Source: Enterococcus dispar ATCC 51266
GTDB lineage: Bacteria > Bacillota > Bacilli > Lactobacillales > Enterococcaceae
Direction of reading: 5' to 3'
NCBI RefSeq assembly: GCF_000406945.1
Contig: NZ_KE136354.1
Span: 2,139,290-2,203,289 of the forward strand
Length of the DNA stretch: 64,000 nucleotides
Shown: positions 52,673-61,317 of the stretch, one piece after another
Numbering within the stretch: position 1 is the first letter of the stretch
Layout of the letters: the number at the start of each line of letters is the position of its first letter
Notes under the pieces: model-generated
The model's database searches: none
Seen by the model: only the letters and a program-made list of their open reading frames with translations
Told to the model about the DNA's origin: nothing
Translations under genes and position numbers: made by a program

Positions 52673-53896
52673 TTATTCTGCTGCAGCTGCTACTTTAACG
52701 ATTTCAATAATCGTATCGCGCGCTTTTTCCATTGCTTCTAGGGTAATAAACTCATATTGTCCGTGAAAATTTTCACCCCCAGTGAATAAATTCGGCGTAG
52801 CAATCCCTTTGTAGGAAATCTTCGAGCCGTCTGTTCCACCACGAAACGGGGTGATAATTGGTTTTATGCCTAAATTTTTCATGGCAGCAAGTGCATAGTC
52901 CACGACACGCGGTTCTTGGTCAATTATTTCTTTCGTATTGTAATATTGATCAAACAATCGATAAGTAATACGAGGATACGTAAACGTTTCATTCAATTTT
53001 GCAATAATGGCTACGAGTTCTTCTTTACGGGCTAAAAATTTCGCATGGTCGTGATCTCGAATAATATAATCCAGCGCTGCAAATGAAATATCTCCCTGGA
53101 ATTTATTTAATAAATAAAATCCTTCGTAGCCTTGTGTTAATTCCGGTACTTCTGCTTGTGGCAAGTGACTGTCAATGGCTTCACCAATCTTAATCGCATT
53201 CACCAACTGTCCATAAGCCGTACCCGGGTGAACGCTAGTTCCTTCAATTGAAATTTCAATTTTGGCAGCATTAAACGTTTCATACTCAAAATGTCCAACC
53301 CGCCCACTGTCGATAGTATATGCAAAGTCTACCGGAAAATCTGTCACCTCAAAATTATCTGCCCCTTTGCCAATTTCTTCGTCCGGACCAAAAGCTACCC
53401 AAACATCTCCGCGCTCTTTTAAGGGAATTTGTTTCAAATGACGTAAAGCATCGATGATTTCAGCAATTCCAGCCTTATCGTCGGCACCTAAAAGGGTCGT
53501 GCCATCCGTTGTAATCAGTGTCTCTCCTATATAATCTTTCAAATTTGGAAACTGTTGTGGGGATAAAACAATCTTTTTTTCTGCATTTAAGATTACCTCT
53601 TGCCCCTTGTACTGGTGAAACACTTGTGGACGAACATTTTCTGCATTAAAATCTGCCGTGTCTACGTGAGCAATAAAACCAATTGCACTCTTTTTTGGAT
53701 TACCTTTTAAAGCACCAATCACAAAACTATTTTTTTCAAAATAGGTTACTTCTTGTAAACCCAATTCTTCCAATTGCTCTTTTAATTGCAACGCCAAGTC
53801 AACTTGACCGGGCGTTGTCGGAATTGTAGTCGCTTTTTCATCTGAACGGGTATTCACTTTGACGTATCTCAAAAAATCTTCCAATAATTGACTCAT
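52673..53896 (-). CDS. pepT: Peptidase T (tripeptide aminopeptidase)
   Basis: Removes the N-terminal residue from tripeptides in the cytoplasm. A 407-residue M20 family zinc enzyme: metal ligands in IAHVDTADF and LLGADDKAGIAEI, the catalytic Glu in GPDEEIGKGAD, and FRGGTDGSKISYKG for the C-terminal part. AAAGGAG before the ATG; only 12 bases after oppA copy 2, so it shares the T-box-controlled transcript. Joins peptide uptake with breakdown. Confidence 0.96.
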   Translation of the reverse strand: MSQLLEDFLRYVKVNTRSDEKATTIPTTPGQVDLALQLKEQLEELGLQEVTYFEKNSFVIGALKGNPKKSAIGFIAHVDTADFNAENVRPQVFHQYKGQEVILNAEKKIVLSPQQFPNLKDYIGETLITTDGTTLLGADDKAGIAEIIDALRHLKQIPLKERGDVWVAFGPDEEIGKGADNFEVTDFPVDFAYTIDSGRVGHFEYETFNAAKIEISIEGTSVHPGTAYGQLVNAIKIGEAIDSHLPQAEVPELTQGYEGFYLLNKFQGDISFAALDYIIRDHDHAKFLARKEELVAIIAKLNETFTYPRITYRLFDQYYNTKEIIDQEPRVVDYALAAMKNLGIKPIITPFRGGTDGSKISYKGIATPNLFTGGENFHGQYEFITLEAMEKARDTIIEIVKVAAAAE

Positions 53897-53907
53897 TTTT
53901 TACTCCT

Positions 53908-55557
53908 TTACTTTACAGAGGCTGTCCGTAAATTGAAATAATCCCCATAGGCATGAAAAACAATGCCTTTTACTTTTTGATTGATTAAATAATTTGAAGC
54001 ACTTTGATACAATGGAACTTGTGCTGCGTCTTGGTCTAGCAATATTTTTTCTGCTTCTTTGTAATCTTTAAAGAACGCAGTTGGATCATTGGCATCTACT
54101 GTGCGGGCTTTTTCGACTAAATCCGTGTAAGACTTGCTATCGTAACCACCATAATTATAAGAGGAACCTGTTTTGTATAAGTTGAAGTATGAATCCAATT
54201 CACTTGATCCTGCAATCCAACCAGAAACTGATAACTCATAGTTTCCGTCTGTTCGCGATTGATTCAAATTCACTTTTGGTTGTTTATTAATCGTAATTTT
54301 CAAACCAGGTAGTGTTTCTTGTAATTGACTTTGTAAATATTCCCCAATTTTTTCACCATTATCATCATCAGTCACTAATAATTTCAATTTCAGCTCATCG
54401 CCAATAACCGCTTTAGCTTTGTCCCATTCACTTTTGGCTGCCTTGGTGTCATACGTGTTGTAATCACCGCTATACTTGCGGAAATCTTCATTTGTCTCAG
54501 GATTTTTATATAAACCTGTTGGAATTAAACCATTTAGCGGTGTGGCACCGTCATTTAATACATTTTTAGCCAGTTGCTCTTTATTAATTGCAAGTGCAAT
54601 TGCTTTTCGAACGTGCACATTTTCTAACGCTTTATTCGCCTTTTTATTGAAATCTAAAAATTGATTGGCTACGTCTTTTTCTGTTGTTAAGCGGGGATCG
54701 TTTTTAAATTGTTCTACGTATTGACCACTAATCCGTTGCAAATCTAGTTCACCACTATCTACAAGTTGAATACCCGTGTTTTCTTCTTTAATAGTGGAGC
54801 CGTGAACCTCTGCCAATTTGACATCTTTTTTATCGTAATACGCATCATTTTTCACCAACGTCCACTCGTCACCGGTTTGTTTCCAATCTTTTAATTCAAA
54901 AGGTCCGGTATATAAAAGATCTTCACTAGTACGAGCATAATTATCTTTTTTCTCGGTTACAAATTTTTCATTTTGAGGTGCTAGCCACCCAATTGATACC
55001 ACGGACAAAAAGGAAGGTTGGGCTTGTTTTAATTGCACTTCAAATGTTTTTTCATCCGGCGCTTTTAACCCAATCTCATCAATTGCTTTTTTACCTTCCC
55101 GGATATCTTGACTATTGATTACATTATCTAATAAATAGGCATTTGGTCCCATTGTCTGAGGATTTACCAACCGTTTCCAAGCAAAAAGAAAATCATTTGC
55201 TGTTACTTTTTCACCATTACTCCACTTGGCGTCGTCTCTTAAGGTGAAGGTGTACGTTTTTCCATCTTTACTGATAGCAACTTTTTGAGCCAATGCAGGA
55301 ACTGGCTGACTCTTGTCATCAAAACGATATAAGCCTTCAAATAAATGTTGTACCACTGTAAAAGTTACTTTATCGGTGGTTTGCGTGGTATCCAGCGTAC
55401 TTAAAGGTGCCGGAAAACTGACACTAATTTCTTGTTTTGCTGCTTGTTTGGTTGCAGAACTTGCGCTTTTACTTGTCGCACCACCTGACGTGCACCCTGC
55501 TAATGTTAATGCCGCCAAAATTCCTGTTGCCACCAAAATACTCTTTTTCCTTTTCAT
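53908..55557 (-). CDS. Oligopeptide-binding lipoprotein (OppA copy 2)
   Basis: A 549-residue lipoprotein with lipobox LTLAGCTSGG, then SAS-rich linker and the family 5 fold (EGLYRFDDKSQPVPALAQ, FTLRDDAKWSNGEKV, LSVSGWIAGSSELDSYF). It resembles copy 1 but is clearly diverged, especially in the ligand-facing segments (GADYSDPSSF becomes AGSSELDSYF), so it may bind different peptides. Preceded by a T-box leader, meaning it is made when one tRNA is uncharged, and followed by pepT. Confidence 0.9.
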   Translation of the reverse strand: MKRKKSILVATGILAALTLAGCTSGGATSKSASSATKQAAKQEISVSFPAPLSTLDTTQTTDKVTFTVVQHLFEGLYRFDDKSQPVPALAQKVAISKDGKTYTFTLRDDAKWSNGEKVTANDFLFAWKRLVNPQTMGPNAYLLDNVINSQDIREGKKAIDEIGLKAPDEKTFEVQLKQAQPSFLSVVSIGWLAPQNEKFVTEKKDNYARTSEDLLYTGPFELKDWKQTGDEWTLVKNDAYYDKKDVKLAEVHGSTIKEENTGIQLVDSGELDLQRISGQYVEQFKNDPRLTTEKDVANQFLDFNKKANKALENVHVRKAIALAINKEQLAKNVLNDGATPLNGLIPTGLYKNPETNEDFRKYSGDYNTYDTKAAKSEWDKAKAVIGDELKLKLLVTDDDNGEKIGEYLQSQLQETLPGLKITINKQPKVNLNQSRTDGNYELSVSGWIAGSSELDSYFNLYKTGSSYNYGGYDSKSYTDLVEKARTVDANDPTAFFKDYKEAEKILLDQDAAQVPLYQSASNYLINQKVKGIVFHAYGDYFNLRTASVK

Positions 55558-55644
55558 CTTTCCAACTCCTCAACTTGATCTAGATACTGCTAAATTTACT
55601 TTGCTTAAAAAATTCACTACCTTGAGATGAAATCTGTCAAAAAA

Positions 55645-55930
55645 CAAAAAAAAATCTCCATCCCTTTGCTTGTCAAACTATGACAAACAAAGGGACGAAG
55701 ACTTTTCGCGTTACCACCCTTATTCATATTATTCTCACGAATAATATCTCAACGGTACCTGTTGATACCCGGCAAATTAACGATTGCTTTTCGTTCAAAT
55801 AGCGTAAACCATTTGAAATACTCAGAGCTCATCTTCACTAAATTGCGCAATGTCCTTTCCCACCGGCCGGACTCTCTGAAACTGCTCGTTTTAGCTACTC
55901 TTCTCTTCAACGTATAAATTCTTTAATTGA
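55645..55930 (-). ncRNA. T-box riboswitch
   Basis: A tRNA-sensing leader for the oppA2-pepT operon. Minus-strand hallmarks: AGAGTAGC near the 5' end, CAGAGAGTCCGGCCGGTGGG in stem I, CTCTGAG, a stem II hairpin TTCAAAT...ATTTGAA, the T-box AAGGGTGGTAACGCG (55721-55707) and a terminator TCCCTTTG...CAAAGGGA with a T run (55695-55645). The specifier codon is near the base of stem I; candidates just after CTCTGAG are TAT (Tyr) and TTC (Phe), but I cannot fold it well enough to decide. Confidence 0.92.
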
Positions 55931-55935
55931 TTGTT

Positions 55936-55964
55936 AGCTTACTTAGGTTTTTATTATTTGTCAA
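55936..55964 (-). promoter_or_regulatory. Promoter of the T-box-controlled operon
   Basis: Minus strand -35 TTGACA (55964-55959), 17-base spacer, -10 TAAGCT (55941-55936), about 6-10 bases before the leader start. Confidence 0.75.
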
Positions 55965-56192
55965 CAAATTTTTTTGTAAAATTTTTAAAAATCGGAATAT
56001 TTCCGGACATAAAAGAGCAAAAAAAGCTATTGAAACAAAGAACGCGCGTAAAAAAGAAGGAGAAAAAATTTTTTAGCACGTTGAAAAAATAGCACGCATA
56101 AAATAAGGCCGCTTGCTTTTATTTTTAAATCTCCCTGTCTACTCCTTAGTAAAATACCACAAGTTAAGACGGCTATAGCAAAAATGCCCCAT

Positions 56193-56696
56193 TTAAATAA
56201 ACGTCAAAAATCGTCCATCCCAAATTTTCTCATAAAACGTAATGTTCTGTGTGGCTGTCATAAATTCATTGTCATAGGTAGTAGACATGTTTTTTTGCAT
56301 CCGCAAATCATACCCCATTCCGTGGGCAAACTTAATGGTTGCATCGATACAATATTCCGTTTGCGCCCCACAAATTTCTAGCGATTTCACGTTATTTTTA
56401 GTCAAGATACGTGACAAATCTGTTTGATAAAACGAATTGGCATGGGTTTTATTTACAAAGTGACTTTTCATACCTATTTGTATTCCTGACAGAATTTCCC
56501 AGTCAAAAGAGTTTTTGCGTAATGTAGCATCTTGGTGTTGTACAAAAATAATGGGTAGTTCTGCGGTGTGATAGAACGCAATGCGCTTATTTACTGCTAC
56601 CACCAATTCTTCTAAATGATCAATCTGCTTGCCTTCAGCATGGCAAACGCCATTTTGTAAATCAATGATTATGAATGCGTCACTTAATTGTTCCAC
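56193..56696 (-). CDS. Isochorismatase-family cysteine hydrolase
   Basis: A 167-residue hydrolase of the nicotinamidase/isochorismatase fold. The catalytic triad is visible: Asp in AFIIIDLQNG, Lys in HFVNKTHANSF and Cys in CGAQTEYCIDAT. Substrates range over nicotinamide, isochorismate and other amides; this one lacks features to decide. GTG at 56696 with AAGGAG eight bases ahead is chosen over the earlier GTG at 56705. Monocistronic. Confidence 0.85.
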   Translation of the reverse strand: MEQLSDAFIIIDLQNGVCHAEGKQIDHLEELVVAVNKRIAFYHTAELPIIFVQHQDATLRKNSFDWEILSGIQIGMKSHFVNKTHANSFYQTDLSRILTKNNVKSLEICGAQTEYCIDATIKFAHGMGYDLRMQKNMSTTYDNEFMTATQNITFYEKIWDGRFLTFI

Positions 56697-56779
56697 TATC
56701 CCCACTCCTTTTTATCATCTTATGTCAAATGTTATTTTTTGCAAAGTTTTTCGACTTTTTTATTGTAAATAGCGGCCAT

Positions 56780-56826
56780 AAAAAAGACAAAGGGGTATCT
56801 GCGTAAAGCAAGACCCCCCTTTGTAC
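56780..56826 (-). terminator. Terminator of the YadGH-type operon
   Basis: ACAAAGGGG pairs with CCCCTTTGT around a long loop, followed on the minus strand by CTTTTTTAT. Confidence 0.78.
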
Positions 56827-56841
56827 TATAAAAAGATTTTA

Positions 56842-57612
56842 TTAGCTGCGTAAACCTCTTCCACGACTAATTAAATAATAGCAAACCGCATAAAGTACTG
56901 CGATAAACAGGACTAGAACAAGCAGTGAAAATACCACCGATACATCCGTAGTGCCTAAAAATCCATACCGAAAACAAGAAATCATGTACACAATCGGGTT
57001 GATTTTAGATACTGCTTGCCAAAAAGGCGGCAACATCGAAATCGCATAAAAGACCCCACCCAAATAGGTTAATGGTTGTAAGACAAATGTTGGCACAATG
57101 GATACATCATCATAGGATTGGGCAAAAACACCATTAATTAAACCCGCTAAGGAAAATAAAATGGCTGTCATCAGCAAGGTCAAAACCACTAACAACCAAG
57201 AGTGAACATGTAAGGGGACAAAAAATAAAGATATTATCGTGACCAACGTCCCTACTAATGTACTACGACCTATTCCGCCGATTACAAAGCCCCAAATAAT
57301 AATGTGCGCTGGCACTGGTGCCACCAATAATTCTTCAATATTCTTTTGAAACTTTTGTGAAAAGAAGGAAGAAGAAACATTCGCATAAGAACTCGTAATG
57401 GCAGACATCATAATCAAGCCTGGAACAATAAATTCAATATAAGAAAATCCTCCCATATCCCCAATACGTCCACCAATCATCTTGCCAAAAATAATAAAAT
57501 ACAAAGAAGTTGTAATGACTGGTGGAACCAAAGTCTGCACCCATATACGCAGATAACGATTGGTTTCTTTCACGGCAAGACTTTTTAATGCTGTAAAATA
57601 TAGACTAAACAT
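56842..57612 (-). CDS. ABC-2 type exporter permease (YadH-like)
   Basis: A 256-residue protein with six helices and the ABC-2 pattern (ETNRYLRIWVQTLVPPVITTS, FVIGGIGRSTLVG, YLGGVFYAISMLPPFWQ). Length and organisation match E. coli YadH. ATG 57612 follows GGAGGAG and overlaps the ATPase stop by eight bases, indicating coupling. Exported substrate unknown; drug or polysaccharide-type compounds are typical of the group. Confidence 0.9.
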   Translation of the reverse strand: MFSLYFTALKSLAVKETNRYLRIWVQTLVPPVITTSLYFIIFGKMIGGRIGDMGGFSYIEFIVPGLIMMSAITSSYANVSSSFFSQKFQKNIEELLVAPVPAHIIIWGFVIGGIGRSTLVGTLVTIISLFFVPLHVHSWLLVVLTLLMTAILFSLAGLINGVFAQSYDDVSIVPTFVLQPLTYLGGVFYAISMLPPFWQAVSKINPIVYMISCFRYGFLGTTDVSVVFSLLVLVLFIAVLYAVCYYLISRGRGLRS

Positions 57613-58540
57613 GATGCTCCTCCAATCCATTTTTATCTTCTGTAATCTTTAAGAACAGTTCTTCCAAGCGATTGGATTTATTTCGCATCGACAAAATTTT
57701 GATACCTTGTGCGCTTAGTTGCTGAAAAATTTCATTCATTCCTTGCTCCCTCTGCACTTCTACAGCTAATGTGAATTCGTCTTCTAAGGTAGCTTTATAG
57801 CCTTTTATCACAGGAGCGTGTTCAGATGGTGCTAAATCCAAAATAAACGTTTCATACTGTAACTTGGCTAAAAGCGACTTCATACTGGTATTTTCAATCA
57901 ACGTACCAGCTTGAATAATGCCAATGTTTCGGCAAAGCATTTCTGCTTCTTCCAGATAATGTGTCGTTAAAATAATTGTTGTACCACTTTCATTTAAAGC
58001 AGTTAAAAAAGCCCACATCTCTCTTCTTAATTCAATATCCACCCCAGCAGTAGGTTCATCTAAAATTAATAAACGTGGTTCGTGCATCAATGCTCTTGCA
58101 ATCATTAAGCGCCGTTTCATCCCTCCTGAAAGCATTCGTGCCCGCTCATTTCTTTTTTCCCACAAATTCGATTGCTTTAAATATTTTTCACTACGTTTTA
58201 ACGCTTCTTTACGGGAAACGCCGTAATATCCTGCTTGATTGACCACAATTTGTTGCACTGTTTCAAAGGGATTAAAATTAAATTCTTGTGGAACCAGCCC
58301 AATTTGTTGCTTGGCTTTATCTAATTCTTTGTCCAGATCATAACCAAATACTTTTACTTGACCAGAAGTTTTATTGACAAGAGAAGTAATAATTCCAATC
58401 GTCGTGGATTTTCCAGCACCATTTGGCCCTAAGAGGGCATAAAAATCACCTTGTGCTACTTGCAAATCAATTCCTCGCAAGGCCTCGACACCTGTACTGT
58501 ATACTTTTTTTAAATTTTTTATTTCAAGTGCATCTACCAT
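57605..58540 (-). CDS. ABC exporter ATP-binding protein (YadG-like)
   Basis: A 311-residue ATPase. Walker A GPNGAGKST near 38, Q-loop GLVPQEF, signature LSGGMKRRLMIARAL, Walker B LLILDEPTAGVD, switch TTHYLEEAE. The C-terminal extension is the CcmA/DrrA type (EDEFTLAVEVQREQGMNEIF). Together with the permease it forms a two-protein exporter. It lies 67 bases downstream of the ArsR gene on the same strand, which probably controls it. Confidence 0.9.
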   Translation of the reverse strand: MVDALEIKNLKKVYSTGVEALRGIDLQVAQGDFYALLGPNGAGKSTTIGIITSLVNKTSGQVKVFGYDLDKELDKAKQQIGLVPQEFNFNPFETVQQIVVNQAGYYGVSRKEALKRSEKYLKQSNLWEKRNERARMLSGGMKRRLMIARALMHEPRLLILDEPTAGVDIELRREMWAFLTALNESGTTIILTTHYLEEAEMLCRNIGIIQAGTLIENTSMKSLLAKLQYETFILDLAPSEHAPVIKGYKATLEDEFTLAVEVQREQGMNEIFQQLSAQGIKILSMRNKSNRLEELFLKITEDKNGLEEHHV

Positions 58541-58607
58541 TTATTTGTTCCTTTCATCATAAAACATTGTTACAAAAATGCGTGTCTCTGACACAGTTTG
58601 TACTTCT

Positions 58608-58931
58608 TTAGCTTTCCTTGACGCAATTTTCATTTGGATAAATAGCAACCGTCTCTTCTTTTATTGAAAATAGCTGCAGCATACTCTGCATAAACGCTGT
58701 TACAAAGTGCTCTGTCAATTTGTAATGATGCCAAATTCCCTCTTTTTTCACCACCACTACGCCAGCTTTTTCCAGCACTTTCATATGATGAGATAATGTT
58801 GGCTGCGTAAAATCAAAGTGCTGTAACAAATCACAAGCACATAAACTCCCACCTGAAAGTAAATCAATAATTTTTAATCGGTTAGGATCACCTAACGCCT
58901 TTAACACAATCGTCATCTCTTCATAATTCAT
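58608..58931 (-). CDS. ArsR/SmtB family metal-responsive repressor
   Basis: A 107-residue winged-helix repressor. ALGDPNRLKIIDLLS, the ligand motif SLCACDLLQ (Cys31 and Cys33) and HTH FTQPTLSHHMKVLEKAGVV are family standard; CxC at this place binds arsenite or soft metals. A further Cys is near the C-terminus (ENCVKES). ATG 58931 with GGAG eight bases ahead. A perfect inverted repeat overlaps its ribosome binding region and leader. It probably regulates itself and the YadGH-type exporter downstream, although no arsenic genes are adjacent. Confidence 0.9.
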   Translation of the reverse strand: MNYEEMTIVLKALGDPNRLKIIDLLSGGSLCACDLLQHFDFTQPTLSHHMKVLEKAGVVVVKKEGIWHHYKLTEHFVTAFMQSMLQLFSIKEETVAIYPNENCVKES

Positions 58932-58943
58932 TTCGTTTTCTCC

Positions 58944-58965
58944 TATATAGATAAACATCTATATA
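58944..58965. promoter_or_regulatory. ArsR operator
   Basis: TATATAGAT and ATCTATATA are exact inverted copies with four bases between, located between the -10 box and the start codon. Confidence 0.75.
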
Positions 58966-58967
58966 AA

Positions 58968-58996
58968 AACCTAACGAATTAACTTCAGATTGTCAA
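58968..58996 (-). promoter_or_regulatory. arsR-exporter promoter
   Basis: Minus strand -35 TTGACA (58996-58991), 17-base spacer, -10 TAGGTT (58973-58968), directly followed by the operator. Confidence 0.7.
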
Positions 58997-59013
58997 TGGC
59001 TACAACCGCAAAA

Positions 59014-59053
59014 AAAAAACCGTATCGCTCTTTAAAAGAGGATACGGTTTTTT
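59014..59053. terminator. Bidirectional terminator
   Basis: AAAAAACCGTATC pairs with GATACGGTTTTTT around a 14-base loop. Confidence 0.85.
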
Positions 59054-59065
59054 AAACTATTAACT

Positions 59066-59155
59066 TTAATCACCACCAGCAGCGATTTTAGCACGATTGT
59101 AAATAGCTTCTTTTTTGGGAACGTATAGACCATTTTTGATTTTGCTAATACTCAT
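59066..59155 (-). CDS. Possible 29-residue peptide or gene remnant
   Basis: ATG at 59155 opens a frame of 29 codons (MSISKIKNGLYVPKKEAIYN, then RAKIAAGGD and stop). No ribosome binding site precedes it. The same frame continues upstream for about 20 codons with plausible sequence (PRFTILLQVIGELDKYILLF) until a stop, which looks like a decayed longer gene or a small peptide started elsewhere. Low confidence. Confidence 0.25.
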   Translation of the reverse strand: MSISKIKNGLYVPKKEAIYNRAKIAAGGD

Positions 59156-59261
59156 CAGAAAAAATAACAATATATATTTGTCTAATTCACCGATTACCTG
59201 AAGCAAAATAGTAAAACGCGGTACTTTTCCTCAGCTTCTTTACTGCCATATCAGCTAGTGA

Positions 59262-59618
59262 CTACTTTTTGGCCTGTAAGGCTTCTTTTCTAAGTTCTAC
59301 TGCTAACATTACTTCATCCACATCTTCTTTATTACGCACTTCAAAAGACGTACCAGGAACTAACGCTAAAAAGTAGTCTTGTTGCGGATAAATGGTACAA
59401 AATGATCGCCCGCTTTTTTGATATTTAATATTCCAACCTCGCCAAATATTTTGATTCATTGTACAGTTGGAATAAGAAAATTTAGGTTTGATTTGATATT
59501 TTTCTTGCAAATACTGATCTAAAGCAACAAAAAGCAAGAAATTTTCGGAGCTCATAAACTCCTTGATTGCGGTTTGTGTTGGCTGTTCTGCGGATTTAAA
59601 TACTTGATAGTTTAACAT
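59262..59618 (-). CDS. DUF3788-like protein
   Basis: A 118-residue soluble protein with KPKFSYSNCTMNQNIWRGWN, then IKYQKSGRSFCTIYPQQDYF, a pattern I associate with DUF3788. Function unknown. GGAGAAG before the ATG supports it. It is followed only by a short unassigned stretch. Confidence 0.7.
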   Translation of the reverse strand: MLNYQVFKSAEQPTQTAIKEFMSSENFLLFVALDQYLQEKYQIKPKFSYSNCTMNQNIWRGWNIKYQKSGRSFCTIYPQQDYFLALVPGTSFEVRNKEDVDEVMLAVELRKEALQAKK

Positions 59619-59796
59619 CTGACTTCTCCTCTCCTTTGACTAAAAAGGGAATGGAACATTTTTTACTTTAATCGGGTTTGATTCGTAACATCACACATTA
59701 CCCCATACACATCAATTAGCTGTCTTCTTCGTCTTAAAACAACAAGTGACACGAACTAATAAAAACGTATTTCACTGATTACTTTTTGACCACAAG

Positions 59797-60588
59797 CTAT
59801 TGCTTTTTAGCTGTCAGAAGAAATGATAATGGTAGGCCTTGCTTATCATAGACATCGGTTAAACCAACATCATAATCATATTCATTTAACGCTAATACGT
59901 AAAAACCATTTGTAGCTAAACTCGTAATGATTTCTGCCATCGTGTGGGAAAAACTAGTGAATGTTTTGGAATGATATGTGTTTGACATATAGCACATGCC
60001 ATCATTTTCAATCCAAGGAGTGGTTCTAAAATACGAATAGCTTACCTGATTTAGTTTGTCCTGATCAAATTCTTCTTCTCCAGGTAAAGGCAACATATTC
60101 ATAAAAGGATGATAATCGTGAATGAGTAAGATACCATCTTTTTTCAAACAAGCGGCTACTTTTGCAAAAAGGGTGGCTAAATCTTCAAACCAAGTAATCG
60201 CCCCAATTGTAAAAAAGATAAAATCAAATTGATTGTGATAGTCACTCGGAATATCTAAAATATTAAGCGCGACAAATTCACAATTGGTGATATTAGCCTT
60301 TAAAGCCGTGGTTCTGCCTTGTGCTAAAATATTTTCAGCAATATCAAAACCCACGCCACTTTTAGCGCCAAGTTGTAACAATGCCAACAATTCCCGCCCA
60401 TTATTGCAACAAAACTGCGCAATGCGTTTGTTTTTAAAATCCATTTTTTTCAGTTCATAGGCGACATTTCTATCAAAGAAAGGTAGCTCTTCTTTCAACA
60501 GACGTTTGAAATTATCTTCCCCCCAATTTTCCTGTCGCTGTTCAAAAGCCTCTTCCCAAGCTAACTTGTTGCCTTTAATATAATCCAT
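59797..60588 (-). CDS. Class I SAM-dependent methyltransferase
   Basis: A 263-residue methyltransferase. Motif I RIAQFCCNNGRELLALLQLG, acidic SAM-ribose loop GVGFDIAENIL, and FDFIFFTIGAITWFEDL for motif IV. The double Cys-Asn-Asn-Gly start of motif I (normally DxGxGxG) is a sub-family feature I have seen in Lactobacillales. GGAGTT before the ATG. Substrate unknown. Confidence 0.82.
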   Translation of the reverse strand: MDYIKGNKLAWEEAFEQRQENWGEDNFKRLLKEELPFFDRNVAYELKKMDFKNKRIAQFCCNNGRELLALLQLGAKSGVGFDIAENILAQGRTTALKANITNCEFVALNILDIPSDYHNQFDFIFFTIGAITWFEDLATLFAKVAACLKKDGILLIHDYHPFMNMLPLPGEEEFDQDKLNQVSYSYFRTTPWIENDGMCYMSNTYHSKTFTSFSHTMAEIITSLATNGFYVLALNEYDYDVGLTDVYDKQGLPLSFLLTAKKQ

Positions 60589-60646
60589 ATTTAACTCCTT
60601 TTTGCATTCTCTTTCTCTTTTAGAGTATTCTTTTTAGCCTTTAAAA

Positions 60647-61189
60647 TTAACGTTCCAAGATAAAATTAGTGGTGATTTTAGCGTATTCTGCAGGTGAGAT
60701 CACTTGAATTTTCCCAGGATACTGTGCTTCAATTTCTTTTAATCGCGGGGTAACAGTCGGTGCTATTGCTATCATGCCGATATTTTCTTTGTTTAAAATT
60801 TCTGGCAACTCTGCTGGTTTAGCTGCTCGCCATTCATACATATGGTGGATTTTACTAAGATTGGCAATAAAATCTCTAGTTCCATAATCTTTTGCCTCTT
60901 TACCCCATTCGCTATTATTGGATGGGGTATAATTACTAACAAGAAAAATTGCTTTTTTCATGATTGTTTCCTCCTCTTTGATTGCTTTGTGGGTGACTTT
61001 AATTAATTCATCGACAGTGATTTGGAAGAATTCAGACAGTCCAATTAAATATTCAATTGTAGGTTGGCTCACGCCCCGTTCCCACTTTGAAATTGTCTGG
61101 CGGCTGATGTGAAGTTCATTAGCCAAATCATTTTGCGTGTAATGATGCAATGTGCGATAGTATTTAATATTTGCTCCAACAGCCGTCAA
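60647..61189 (-). CDS. HTH (Xre/Cro) regulator fused to a degenerate PTS-IIB-like domain
   Basis: Residues 1-70 are a Cro-type HTH (TQNDLANELHISRQTISKWE). From residue 77, MKKAIFLVSNYTPSNNS resembles the start of lactose/cellobiose IIB domains, and the end (IGMIAIAPTVTPRLKEIE, then YPGKIQVISPAEYAKI) follows their QVRY...VIDPxDYG pattern. The phosphorylated Cys of those domains is Ser85. If correct, it is a regulator carrying a non-catalytic sensor. Start is TTG after AAGGAGGG. No PTS gene is adjacent. Confidence 0.6.
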   Translation of the reverse strand: MTAVGANIKYYRTLHHYTQNDLANELHISRQTISKWERGVSQPTIEYLIGLSEFFQITVDELIKVTHKAIKEEETIMKKAIFLVSNYTPSNNSEWGKEAKDYGTRDFIANLSKIHHMYEWRAAKPAELPEILNKENIGMIAIAPTVTPRLKEIEAQYPGKIQVISPAEYAKITTNFILER

Positions 61190-61317
61190 TTCTTGTCCCT
61201 CCTTTTAATTCCACTGTAACCGCAATCATTTCTAAGAGTAAAGAACTTCTCCTGATTTTTGTGTAACTTATTCGTAGCATCCGCTTGGTAGCAAGGTTTT
61301 AGCGGGGGATTCTGGTC

